A stretch of 64,000 nucleotides of DNA from positions 974,001 to 1,038,000 of the forward strand of contig JACVTC010000042.1 of NCBI GenBank assembly GCA_016946835.1. Direction: 5' to 3'. The position numbers and the translations under genes were made by a program. Of this stretch, positions 25,584 through 34,690 are shown one piece after another. Numbering within the stretch: the stretch's first letter is position 1; every line of letters starts with the position of its first letter. Below the pieces are notes generated by a model. That model saw only the letters and a list, made by a program, of their open reading frames with translations, was not told the DNA's origin and did no database searches. The DNA is from Neocallimastix lanati (nom. inval.). Lineage: Eukaryota > Neocallimastigomycota > Neocallimastigomycetes > Neocallimastigales > Neocallimastigaceae.

Positions 25584-25656
25584 TACCCGAACCCGGGTTC
25601 GAACCGGAGACCTTTTGCGTGTAAAGCAAACGTGATAACCACTACACTATTCGGAT
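25584..25656 (-). tRNA. tRNA-Val(TAC)
   Basis: Minus strand, 73 nt including the discriminator A, no intron. The acceptor ATCCGAA pairs with TTCGGGT. The anticodon arm is TTTGC-TTTACAC-GCAAA with anticodon TAC, which reads Val GTA codons. The T arm is TCCGG-TTCGAAC-CCGGG. Internal Pol III promoter parts are visible: box A in TAGTGTAGTGG and box B GGTTCGAAC. A T-run terminator follows (A6 on the plus strand at 25571-25576). It is GC-rich against its surroundings, as expected for a functional tRNA. Retrotransposon RT-A begins 12 bp beyond its 5' end. Confidence 0.96.
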
Positions 25657-25668
25657 AATTAATTAATT

Positions 25669-26164
25669 TGATAAGAATGTACTAAATAATGCATTCTTAA
25701 TTAAATCTACGATTTATTTCTAATACATTATGTGTACATTATTATTTTTGTACTTTAATAAATTTTTAAATCCAAAGATCAAAAATTAAATCAAAAATTA
25801 TATTAAACTTTATATTTTTATATTAAATCTTATATTAATAGTAATATTTTTATATATTTAAAACTTATATTAGCAATATTAATAATAAATCTTATTTTTT
25901 TTATATTAATAATGAAAATTTATATTAATAATATTTTTATATATTGATAATTAAAAATTTATATATTATATTTTAACTTTTTATTATAAAATTTTATATC
26001 GAAATGTTTTATTTTATATTGAAAAATATTTTATTTTATTAAAAACCTTTATATTAGAATAGTATTTTTATTTTTATTTGAATATTTTAACAGATTGTAA
26101 TAAAAATTATAGCCAATTAAATAAATTCTTATTAGTAATATTTTAGATATTTTTAAATAAATAA

Positions 26165-26218
<54 letters not shown>

Positions 26219-26532
26219 TTTTATTAATATTATAAATGTATTTTATTTATATTGTTATAATTAAATTTTATATAATTAATTATAAAAATCAATTTAAATT
26301 TAATAGTTTTTAAAAAAAAAAATAAATAAAATGTAATTTAGTGGCAAGAACAACTTTTATGCCTTGAAAAAAAATATAAATAGTTGTAAATTTTGCTACT
26401 AATTTTTAAATATCATCGAATAAAATCAAATAAAATCAAGTAAAATTAATAAAATAAATAAAAATAATAAATAAATGAATAAAATTTGTGTTTCCTTACT
26501 TTATTTTTATTTAATTCTCTAAAACCTTAACA
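25669..26532 (+). repeat. RT-A 5' LTR
   Basis: 864 bp, starting TGATAAGAATGTAC and ending CTCTAAAACCTTAACA. It includes an A run of about 46 nt at 26170-26216 and is matched by 32926-33787. Confidence 0.95.
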
Positions 26533-26538
26533 TTTATA

Positions 26539-26555
26539 TGGTGGAGATATCGGGG
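26539..26555 (+). promoter_or_regulatory. RT-A primer-binding site
   Basis: TGGTGGAGATATCGGGG starts 6 nt after the LTR. Its complement parses as a tRNA 3' end: T-stem strand CCCGA, acceptor strand TATCTCC, discriminator A, then CCA. It would prime minus-strand synthesis from a tRNA whose acceptor begins GGAGATA. I cannot name that tRNA. Confidence 0.7.
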
Positions 26556-26941
26556 AATTAAATAGAAATAATAGTAAATAACATAGATTTTTTTTTTTTA
26601 ATTTTTTTTATTTTATATTGATAAACAAGTAAGTCGTTAATCCTTTGATTAACCTATGGCGCTTGTTTGATATATATATAAAAAAATTTTTTTTTAAATA
26701 AGTAAAATTAAGATTCTAAAAAAACAAATTTTGTAAAATTATAACAAGGAGCGGATAGAGCTCATACACAGTGTATTCTCAGATAGCAACAAATTAACTC
26801 TATTCATAGTAGGTTATTGAATAGTAGTTAATTTGGAGATTAATTGGAAAGTAGACGAAGGTATTTGGTTACCGACCCGGTAATAATAGTTCAACCTTCA
26901 ACGTTTCAACACACGAAGGTGCGGGTACTTTCCAAGCACTG

Positions 26942-26970
26942 GCGAATAAGGAGCTTACGTCACCGAAGGC
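26942..26970 (+). promoter_or_regulatory. Leader motif shared with RT-B
   Basis: GCGAATAAGGA, about 7 nt, then GTCACCGAAGGC. The same two blocks occur in the RT-B leader on the minus strand at 39283-39313, although the LTRs of the two elements are unrelated. Confidence 0.7.
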
Positions 26971-27558
26971 GTAAGATTGTTTTTTTATATAATTTTTTTT
27001 TACTTTTCTTTGTGCTAGTTATAAGGCACTTTATTATATAAAGTATCAGACTTTGGCTAACTTCGCCATTTAAATTTTTTTTATTTTTTTTTATTACTGG
27101 TACTTTATTTGTTATATAATTCCTGTAATAGAATCTTAATTTACTTTGAAAATATTGTGTTTTTAGTTAATTTTTATTAGTTAATAAAAATATTATTGAA
27201 TACTTTTAAAATTTTTTTTATTCCGTACATAGATTATCGGATTAAGTTTATCCTACATAGTAATTGGGCTAGTGGGCTCTGAACTGCTATATTTTATATT
27301 GAATATAGTAATCGTGGCACACGCGTGGCATGACACCATTAGGTAAGCTGCACGTCAGACAGTGTGTACTATCAGATTGTACGACAATAAAGATTATTTT
27401 TTTTGTATTTAATAATTATAATTAATTAATAATTTTATTAGCTATAACAATACAATATTTATCGTTTAAAAAGAAAAATTTTTGAAAGGTGAAAATAATA
27501 AATAAAACTTTGCTTCTAAATTTATTACTACAAATATACTAAACTACAAAATTCAAGT

Positions 27559-27830
27559 GGTCAATAAAGATTTCGAGCTTGAAAAATATTCTATTAAGTT
27601 GTCGATAAAGATTTCGAACTTAAAATTATTCTATTAAGTTGTCGATAAAGATTTCGAACTTAAAATTATTTCATTGAATTGTCGATAAAGATTTCGAACT
27701 TAAAATTATTCTATTAAGTTGTCGATAAAGATTTCGAACTTAAAATTATTCTAAAAAAAGTAGTCGAAAAGAACCTCGTGCTTTATAATTTCTACTAAGT
27801 TGTCGATAAGGATTTCGAGCTTATACTTAC
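27559..27830 (+). repeat. Tandem 40-bp hairpin repeats in RT-A leader
   Basis: GTCGATAAAGATTTCGAACTT starts at 27601, 27641, 27681 and 27721 (exact 40-bp period), with variant units at 27560 and 27802. Each unit can fold as AAGTT(gt)CG / CGAACTT around ATAAAGATTT. Confidence 0.9.
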
Positions 27831-28003
27831 TAAAGAAAGCAAATAAAATTATTATTTTCAAAAATTACTAAGATATATTGTTTTAAAATTTGATTCGATA
27901 TTAAATTACTTGTTAAATTATATTTTTAAAGTTGGACTTTCAAATTTATTCGTATTTAATAACCTCGTTAATTTACAATAAAAAATTATTAACTAAAAAC
28001 GAA

Positions 28004-28909
28004 ATGTCTACTAAAAGTACTTTAAGTTTTAAAGAATTAAAGAAAGAATTACGAGACATAGTGAAGCTTAGCAAGGACAATTTAGATATAAAGTCCTGGG
28101 CTACTGAATTAAAACTTTGGATCAAGATACAAGGTATCACAGATCCGGAAACAATATTTAATGCTTGTTTACTTACCAGCTCTGGTGAAGTACAACGCGT
28201 TATTGAAGATTTGGGAGAAGATAGTGATGATGAAAGTGATGATTCATCAGATGAAGAAGAAGATGATGAAGAAGAAAATGTTGATGATGATAAATTTCCT
28301 TCTCTTGAAAAAATTATTTCAAGTCTTGAAAATTTTTACGGTATTAAAGAAGACCAAAATTTACTTCTTAAAGAACTTCGTGCAATGCGAATTAAAAGAA
28401 ACGAAAAGATTAAAGACTTTAATGTAAGATATAGAACTTTGTACACTAAACTTGATAAAAAGAGAAGAAAGCGCATTGGTGTACTAGATTATATTGATTC
28501 TATTCAAAATAATTATGAAGCCTGGAAGAAATTATCCCTTAAAGATGATATAAGTATGGAGAAAGCTTTCAAAATTGCCGAGAAAGTAGATAGACTTTCT
28601 GTAAGGAACAATAATATTAATACCTATAATGTTAATAATTCCCAGCATAATCAAAATAATCAAAACAGTACTACTTCAAGACTTTATCCTAAAAGAAGAA
28701 ACGAAACTTTCCAAACAAGTCAAACAAATAATAAACTGAAACCTCAAGATATTATAGAAGAATCAACCCAGAAAATGAGAAATTTATCTGTTAAAACTTG
28801 TTTCTTCTGTAAGGAAGAAGGTCATTACTCATACTATTGCCCTCAATTAAATAAGATTATGGAAAAAAATAAAAAAGAAATATATTCCAAAAAGTCTTTA
28901 AACTTCTAA
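28004..28909 (+). CDS. gag: RT-A Gag (capsid/nucleocapsid)
   Basis: 301 residues from ATG 28004 (MSTKSTLSFKELKKEL) to TAA 28907-28909. Residues 1-80 are followed by an acidic Asp/Glu/Ser stretch (about 82-108). A retrotransposon Gag domain spans roughly 110-210 (SLEKIISSLENFYGIKEDQN and on to AFKIAEKVDRL). An Asn/Gln-rich linker follows, then one CX2CX4HX4C zinc knuckle (CFFCKEEGHYSYYC). It would form the virus-like particle and bind element RNA in the cytoplasm. The frame is open further upstream to 27932 only by a TTG, so the ATG is preferred. The 3' end overlaps the pol frame, which points to frameshifting. Confidence 0.9.
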   Translation: MSTKSTLSFKELKKELRDIVKLSKDNLDIKSWATELKLWIKIQGITDPETIFNACLLTSSGEVQRVIEDLGEDSDDESDDSSDEEEDDEEENVDDDKFPSLEKIISSLENFYGIKEDQNLLLKELRAMRIKRNEKIKDFNVRYRTLYTKLDKKRRKRIGVLDYIDSIQNNYEAWKKLSLKDDISMEKAFKIAEKVDRLSVRNNNINTYNVNNSQHNQNNQNSTTSRLYPKRRNETFQTSQTNNKLKPQDIIEESTQKMRNLSVKTCFFCKEEGHYSYYCPQLNKIMEKNKKEIYSKKSLNF

Positions 28910-31900
28910 ATGGGAGCAGAAGCACTCCCAATGACAAAACAATAGCTTCATTAAATAATTTACAAAATAATACTTTTACCAAGAATACCCCAATTGATAA
29001 TAATTCCTTTAATAAAGAATCTGAAGAATCTGATTTTAGTGACACAACTGAAAGTGAGGATGATATCATTATAAATGCTATAAAAAGAAAAATGAATGAT
29101 AATAACAGCGAAAAGGAAGAAAATAATTCCAAGAAAGTACATAAAAGTTTAAAAGATAATCCACGTCCTTTCGCAACTCCTGCTTTAAGAAAGAAGAAAG
29201 AAAATGAGCTACATAATAAACCAAATAAAGTTTATAAAAATCAAATACTTCCTTCAATTTTAACTCAACCAAATATTAACAAAGAAAAACAAAAAGAAAA
29301 GGAATTAAGAAATATAACAAGAGTAAGAGAAAGTAAAGAAGAAAACAACAATTATTCATCAAAAGGAAAGAAAAAAGTTGAATCTGAAGATATACTTGTA
29401 ATCGATAATGAAATAGAAGATATAGAAATGAATAAAGATAATCAACAAAATAAAACTAATACTTTGGAAAAATTAATTTCAACAAAAACTAAAGAAACTA
29501 ATAATGAAAATACTCAGTTAGTAAAAAGGAATATCAAAATGATGAATAATAAAGAACCTTATAATATTATGGATGATTTAAATAATCTTAAATCCAGTAT
29601 TACGATAGGTCAACTCTTGAATGCATGTCCGAAAATTCGTTCACAATTAACTCAAGGTTTAAAGTTAGAAAAATCTAAAATAATTGGAACTGTAGACAAT
29701 GTAATAGCACGAACTTTATTAGTGAATAACTATGATCATAGCTACATAAGTAAAAGTAATGAAGTAGCCGAAGAAGACTTAGCAATGGTTGATGCAAGTG
29801 TTGACGGAGTACTAGGAAAACTTTTAATTGATTCTTGTAGTAACCTAAGCATCGTTACTAAGCAGTATTTTGATAAATTACCTGGTGAATATGAAACAGT
29901 TGGAAAAAGTCGTGGAAGAATCCAACTAGCAACACAAGATGAAGAATACTCGGAAGGAATTATTGTTCAATTACCAGTAAAAATTAATAATTATGAATTT
30001 AATGCGGACTTTAGAATTATTGAGAAAGAAGACTCATTTTATGATATGTTAATAAACTTTAAAACTCAAATCGATCATTGTTTATTTATTCATCCGACCT
30101 TAAACAGTTTATGTAAACTTTTGTCAGAAAGTGAATACGAAGAAATAGCTAAAATAAATAATCAATATTATGATGAAGAAAGTATAATTTGCACTATTAG
30201 AAAAGTTAAAGAAACGAATAATGAAAAGGAAATTATAAAGGAATTAACTCCAATGGAATTTATTGAGAGTGATGAATTTTTAAGTACCTTAAATAAAGAT
30301 TATAAAGAACAAATTATTAAAATTCTCAAAGAAATGATTGACATAGTTGCCACTTCAACAGAAGAACTAACTCCTTCTAAACTTTCACCACATAAGATCC
30401 GTTTGAAAGCAAATGCAAAGCCAGTAAAATTAAGAAGTTATAGGTTAACTAAATTAAAATCAGATATCTTAAAAGAAGAACTTACAAAGCTTATTAAGAA
30501 AGGATTGATAGAACCATCCTGTTCAGAATGGTCATCTCCAGTAGTACTCATTCTAAAACACAATGGAAAGTGGCGCTTGTGTATTGACTACCGAAAAGTC
30601 AATGATATGACAGAAAAAGATTCTTATTCAGTTCCATATATAGATGAAATTTTTGATAGTCTCGGAGGAGCTAAAATATTTACAACTCTTGATTTATTTT
30701 CTGGTTTTCACCAAATCTTAATGGATGAAGAAAGCGTTGAAGTAACCACTTTCACTACTAAGTTTGGAAATTATCAATTTAAGGTTATGCCTTTTGGACT
30801 TACTGGAGCTCCCTCAACCTTCCAAAGAGAAATGAATAAAATTTTATTCCCTTTTATTGGTGAATTTGTTTATGTATTTATTGATGATGTTTTGATCTAT
30901 TCAAAAAGTATCGAAGAACATTTAATTCATATTAAACAAGTATTAGAAGTATTTAAAGAAAACAAGTTAAAAATTAATATTGAAAAGTGCCATTTTCTTC
31001 AAACTGAAGTTGATGTATTAGGTCACAAACTTACTACTAAAGGATTAAGTCCCATGGAAAGTAAAATAACAGCTATTAAGAAGTGGGAAGCCCCTTCATC
31101 AATTCATGAATTAAGATCATTTCTAGGAGCAGTAGGATATTATCGTGACTTTATTCCTAAATATGCTCAAATTACCTCACCTTTATGTAAATTATTGAAA
31201 AAGAATACTAAATATGAATGGAATAAAGAACAACAAGAAAGCTTTGAACTCCTAAAAGAAAAATTAATCAATGCACCTATTCTAAAATTTCCGTCATTTG
31301 ACAAACCTTTTATCATTAGAACTGATGCTTCGTATAATGGAATTGGTGGAGTTCTTTTACAAAAAGAAGAAGAAACCGGTAAGGAGCATCCAATACACTT
31401 TATAAGTAGAAGTTTGAAGAAAGCTGAAAAGAATTATGGTATCACAGATTTGGAAGGAACAGCTTTATTTTACTGTATGACTAAATTTAAATCTTATATT
31501 GAAGGAAATCCATTACCTACAACTATTTACACAGATCATAAACCATTAGTTGGTTTATTTAAGAATAAAGAACCTTTGAATGCAAGGCAAACAAGATGGT
31601 GTCTAACCGCTAGTATGCTTGGAATTAATATAAAATATGAATCAGGCAAAAAGAATGTGTTAGCTGATGCTCTTTCAAGAATGAAAAGTAAGGAAGAGAG
31701 AAAGATATTATTAACAAAAATTACTAATGGAAATAATGAAGAATTATTATCTAAAGTTATAAAGGAATTTATTAATGAAAAGTTTACTGTTATTGATGGT
31801 GAAGATTACTTTATCGACAATGGAAATTATAGAAAATTAATAACGGATGAAAATGAAAAATTTAAATTAATTTTAGAAGCTCATAATATTGGCCACGAAG

Positions 31901-32907
31901 GATATTACAAAACATATCAAAGACTTAAGAAAAACTTTTATTGGAATCATATGATTAAAGATATCAAAAGAATTGTTAGTAATTGTGAAAAATGCCAGTT
32001 AAATCATCCTCAACCATATCCAGAACCAACCGAAAATCATCCAACTAAAGTGGAGGGTCCCTTTGTGCATTTAGGATTAGATATTATAGGACCGTTACCA
32101 AAAACAAGAAATAATAATCAATATATTATAGTAACTGTTGATTACTTTACCAAATGGGTTGAAGCCGAACCCACTGAAAACATAACTTCTTCTGATATAA
32201 TTAAATTTTTAATAAACGTTTTTGCAAGACATGGTGTACCTCAAGTTATTACTACTGATAATGGAGTCCAATTCACTTCTGATATGACTAAAATCTTTCT
32301 TGATCTTTATGATGTATATGTTAAATTTGTAGCTACTTACCACCCTGAATCAAATGGTCTTACTGAAAATCGAAACAAAGAAATTGGAAAATTACTTCGT
32401 TTATTAGGAAGGAAAAATCAAGATTGGGATGAAGTTTTACCTTCTGCTTTATGGGCACTTCGAACTACCAAAAATACAGCTACTGGACATTCTAGTTTTG
32501 AATTGGTATATGGAAGAGAAGACCAACAGCCTTATGATATAGCCATAAGAACAATTGAAAATGCAGGTAAATCATATGATGAAATTTTAATGGAAAAATT
32601 TGTTCGTCATTATCAATGGACTAGAGAAGCATGCGAAAATGTGAAGAATGCTAACAAGTATTGGGCAACAAGACGAGAAGAACAAATAAGTATGAAAAAA
32701 GGAAAAGAATTAAAGGCTGGTGATCTTGTTCTTGTTAGAAACTTTAGCCGCTCTAAGCTAGAACCATATTACAATGGACCATTTAAAATTTTAAAAATTC
32801 AATTCAACACGGCAACCCTAATCGATCAGAAGACTGGAAAGCAACTCGATAGGAATGTTCACTTTAAAAATTTAGTAAAGTTTAACTCCGCTTACAGAGA
32901 AGCTTGA
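28873..32907 (+). CDS. pol: RT-A Pol polyprotein (PR-RT-RH-IN)
   Basis: The frame is open from 28873, overlapping gag by 37 nt, to TGA 32905-32907; the first ATG in frame is at 29092 (1271 residues from there). Lys/Glu-rich spacer, then protease with LLIDSCSNLS (D247; Cys replaces the usual Gly of DSG). Reverse transcriptase has WRLCIDYRKVND, VMPFGLTGAPSTFQ and the variant catalytic box VFIDDVLIYS. RNase H has RTDASYNGIGGVLL. Integrase has an H2C2 finger (HNIGHEGYYKTYQRL, then CEKC) and a DD35E core (LDIIGPLP, D1056 in TTDNGVQF, E1092 in GLTEN). No chromodomain follows. It copies RNA to DNA in particles and inserts it into the genome. Gag frame 2 to pol frame 1 implies a -1 shift in the A-rich overlap. 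Confidence 0.92.
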   Translation, partial: KRNIFQKVFKLLNGSRSTPNDKTIASLNNLQNNTFTKNTPIDNNSFNKESEESDFSDTTESEDDIIINAIKRKMNDNNSEKEENNSKKVHKSLKDNPRPFATPALRKKKENELHNKPNKVYKNQILPSILTQPNINKEKQKEKELRNITRVRESKEENNNYSSKGKKKVESEDILVIDNEIEDIEMNKDNQQNKTNTLEKLISTKTKETNNENTQLVKRNIKMMNNKEPYNIMDDLNNLKSSITIGQLLNACPKIRSQLTQGLKLEKSKIIGTVDNVIARTLLVNNYDHSYISKSNEVAEEDLAMVDASVDGVLGKLLIDSCSNLSIVTKQYFDKLPGEYETVGKSRGRIQLATQDEEYSEGIIVQLPVKINNYEFNADFRIIEKEDSFYDMLINFKTQIDHCLFIHPTLNSLCKLLSESEYEEIAKINNQYYDEESIICTIRKVKETNNEKEIIKELTPMEFIESDEFLSTLNKDYKEQIIKILKEMIDIVATSTEELTPSKLSPHKIRLKANAKPVKLRSYRLTKLKSDILKEELTKLIKKGLIEPSCSEWSSPVVLILKHNGKWRLCIDYRKVNDMTEKDSYSVPYIDEIFDSLGGAKIFTTLDLFSGFHQILMDEESVEVTTFTTKFGNYQFKVMPFGLTGAPSTFQREMNKILFPFIGEFVYVFIDDVLIYSKSIEEHLIHIKQVLEVFKENKLKINIEKCHFLQTEVDVLGHKLTTKGLSPMESKITAIKKWEAPSSIHELRSFLGAVGYYRDFIPKYAQITSPLCKLLKKNTKYEWNKEQQESFELLKEKLINAPILKFPSFDKPFIIRTDASYNGIGGVLLQKEEETGKEHPIHFISRSLKKAEKNYGITDLEGTALFYCMTKFKSYIEGNPLPTTIYTDHKPLVGLFKNKEPLNARQTRWCLTASMLGINIKYESGKKNVLADALSRMKSKEERKILLTKITNGNNEELLSKVIKEFINEKFTVIDGEDYFIDNGNYRKLITDENEKFKLILEAHNIGHEGYYKTYQRLKKNFYWNHMIKDIKRIVSNCEKCQLNHPQPYPEPTENHPTKVEGPFVHLGLDIIGPLPKTRNNNQYIIVTVDYFTKWVEAEPTENITSSDIIKFLINVFARHGVPQVITTDNGVQFTSDMTKIFLDLYDVYVKFVATYHPESNGLTENRNKEIGKLLRLLGRKNQDWDEVLPSALWALRTTKNTATGHSSFELVYGREDQQPYDIAIRTIENAGKSYDEILMEKFVRHYQWTREACENVKNANKYWATRREEQISMKKGKELKAGDLVLVRNFSRSKLEPYYNGPFKILKIQFNTATLIDQKTGKQLDRNVHFKNLVKFNSAYREA

Positions 32908-32925
32908 GTCTTCGTCGGGGCATCT

Positions 32926-33421
32926 TGATAAGAATGTACTAAATAATGCATTCTTAATTAAATCTACGATTTATTTCTAATACATTATGTGTACATTATT
33001 ATTTTTGTACTTTAATAAATTTTTAAATCCAAAGATCAAAAATTAAATCAAAAATTATATTAAACTTTATATTTTTATATTAAATCTTATATTAATAGTA
33101 ATATTTTTATATATTTAAAACTTATATTAGCAATATTAATAATAAATCTTATTTTTTTTATATTAATAATGAAAATTTATATTAATAATATTTTTATATA
33201 TTGATAATTAAAAATTTATATATTATATTTTAACTTTTTATTATAAAATTTTATATCGAAATGTTTTATTTTATATTGAAAAATATTTTATTTTATTAAA
33301 AACCTTTATATTAGAATAGTATTTTTATTTTTATTTGAATATTTTAACAGATTGTAATAAAAATTATAGCCAATTAAATAAATTCTTATTAGTAATATTT
33401 TAGATATTTTTAAATAAATAA

Positions 33422-33473
<52 letters not shown>

Positions 33474-33787
33474 TTTTATTAATATTATAAATGTATTTTA
33501 TTTATATTGTTATAATTAAATTTTATATAATTAATTATAAAAATCAATTTAAATTTAATAGTTTTTAAAAAAAAAAATAAATAAAATGTAATTTAGTGGC
33601 AAGAACAACTTTTATGCCTTGAAAAAAAATATAAATAGTTGTAAATTTTGCTACTAATTTTTAAATATCATCGAATAAAATCAAATAAAATCAAGTAAAA
33701 TTAATAAAATAAATAAAAATAATAAATAAATGAATAAAATTTGTGTTTCCTTACTTTATTTTTATTTAATTCTCTAAAACCTTAACA
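32926..33787 (+). repeat. RT-A 3' LTR
   Basis: 862 bp copy of 25669-26532; the visible difference is the length of the A run. It is followed by AATTTAA and then the RT-B LTR. Confidence 0.95.
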
Positions 33788-33794
33788 AATTTAA

Positions 33795-34677
33795 TGTAAT
33801 AATTCTATTAAGAACTAACTCAAAATAGAATTATTAACTACAACTTAACGACTAATTCATTAAGTTGAGAAAATAAAATAAAATAAATTTTTTTACCTTT
33901 AATGTAGAGTTTATTATAAAATTAATTATAATAATAACACAAAATGTAAGAGAAGAATTGTTTGTATAAATTGATCTTAAAAATATGTTTTTGAATAAAA
34001 TATTTTTATTAATTTATTAAAGTTAAAAATATAAAAATGTTACTATTATAACTATGTTTTTTATAATAATAACTCTTGATTTCTCAAAGAGAACTCAAGA
34101 GCCTTATTTATATTTTTTTTATGAAAATAAGGTTAAATAAGAAAGGGTTTTCTAATCTTAACAAATCTCTTATCTAGGAAAAGATTAGATAGAAAAACCT
34201 AGATAAGTTTTCGATCGATATTCTATCCATATCGATCATCGCATTAATTAAGTAAAACCGATTACTTCTAAAAAGTAATTGGAAAAAATCTTAATTAACC
34301 GATTTTCTAATCTAATCTAATGATCGAAAATAAAAGAATAAAATAATAAAAGATATTTCGATCATATAATTTATCCTTATATTAAAAATATAAAATTAAA
34401 TAGTTAATAAAATACAGAATACATTATAAAATACAGAATACATTATAAAATACAGAATAAAATACAATACAAAATATATTAGTTACAGTAGAGAATTTAA
34501 CATATTGTAAATATATTATTTAAAATTAATTAAATAAATTTTGTTAAATTAATGAATATTTAAAATTAAATTAAATAAATTTAATAAATATTATATGTAA
34601 TTAAATAAAGTTATAGTTATAATAACTTAACTAAGAAAATATAATTATTTGTTAGCAAATAATTATAGATTCTTACA
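33795..34677 (-). repeat. RT-B 3' LTR
   Basis: 883 bp. Plus-strand ends are TGTAATAATTCTATTAAG and GATTCTTACA. It contains the conserved hairpin 34073-34101 (CTCTTGA-T-TTCTC-AAA-GAGAA-C-TCAAGAG) and a second stem, GATCGATAT/ATATCGATC, near 34212. Confidence 0.93.
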
Positions 34678-34690
34678 TTGCTCTGTTTAA

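Larger units (their letters stand above)
26533..28003 (+). other. RT-A 5' leader
   Basis: About 1.47 kb without a credible reading frame. From 5' to 3' it holds the primer-binding site, a nested stem (AAACAAG 26623-26629 with CTTGTTT 26662-26668, enclosing GTTAATC-CTTT-GATTAAC), a stem GGAAAGTA/TACTTTCC around 26847-26933, a motif shared with RT-B at 26942-26970, a GC-richer block at 27230-27390, and a tandem array of 40-bp hairpin units at 27559-27830. Such leaders usually carry packaging and translation signals; the specific roles here are inference. Confidence 0.7.
25669..33787 (+). mobile_element. RT-A: complete Ty3/Gypsy LTR retrotransposon
   Basis: 8.1 kb with LTRs 25669-26532 and 32926-33787 (TG...AACA) that appear identical apart from the length of a long A run. 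Flanks share AATT (5' 25665-25668, 3' 33788-33791), or AATTT if the LTR starts at 25670. Internal order is primer-binding site, 1.5-kb structured leader, gag, then pol (protease, reverse transcriptase, RNase H, integrase). Gag and pol are both open, so this is the one element that looks autonomous. There is no chromodomain. It lies immediately upstream of tRNA-Val in the tRNA's sense. Confidence 0.95.

Noticed and set aside
28161-28427. Plus-strand Lys/Met-rich frame inside RT-A gag
   Set aside because: Overlaps gag in another frame and reflects its acidic GAT/GAA codons.
28857-29272. Three minus-strand frames opposite the RT-A gag/pol junction
   Set aside because: Antisense shadows of A-rich coding sequence; Ser/Leu/Phe-rich with no domain.
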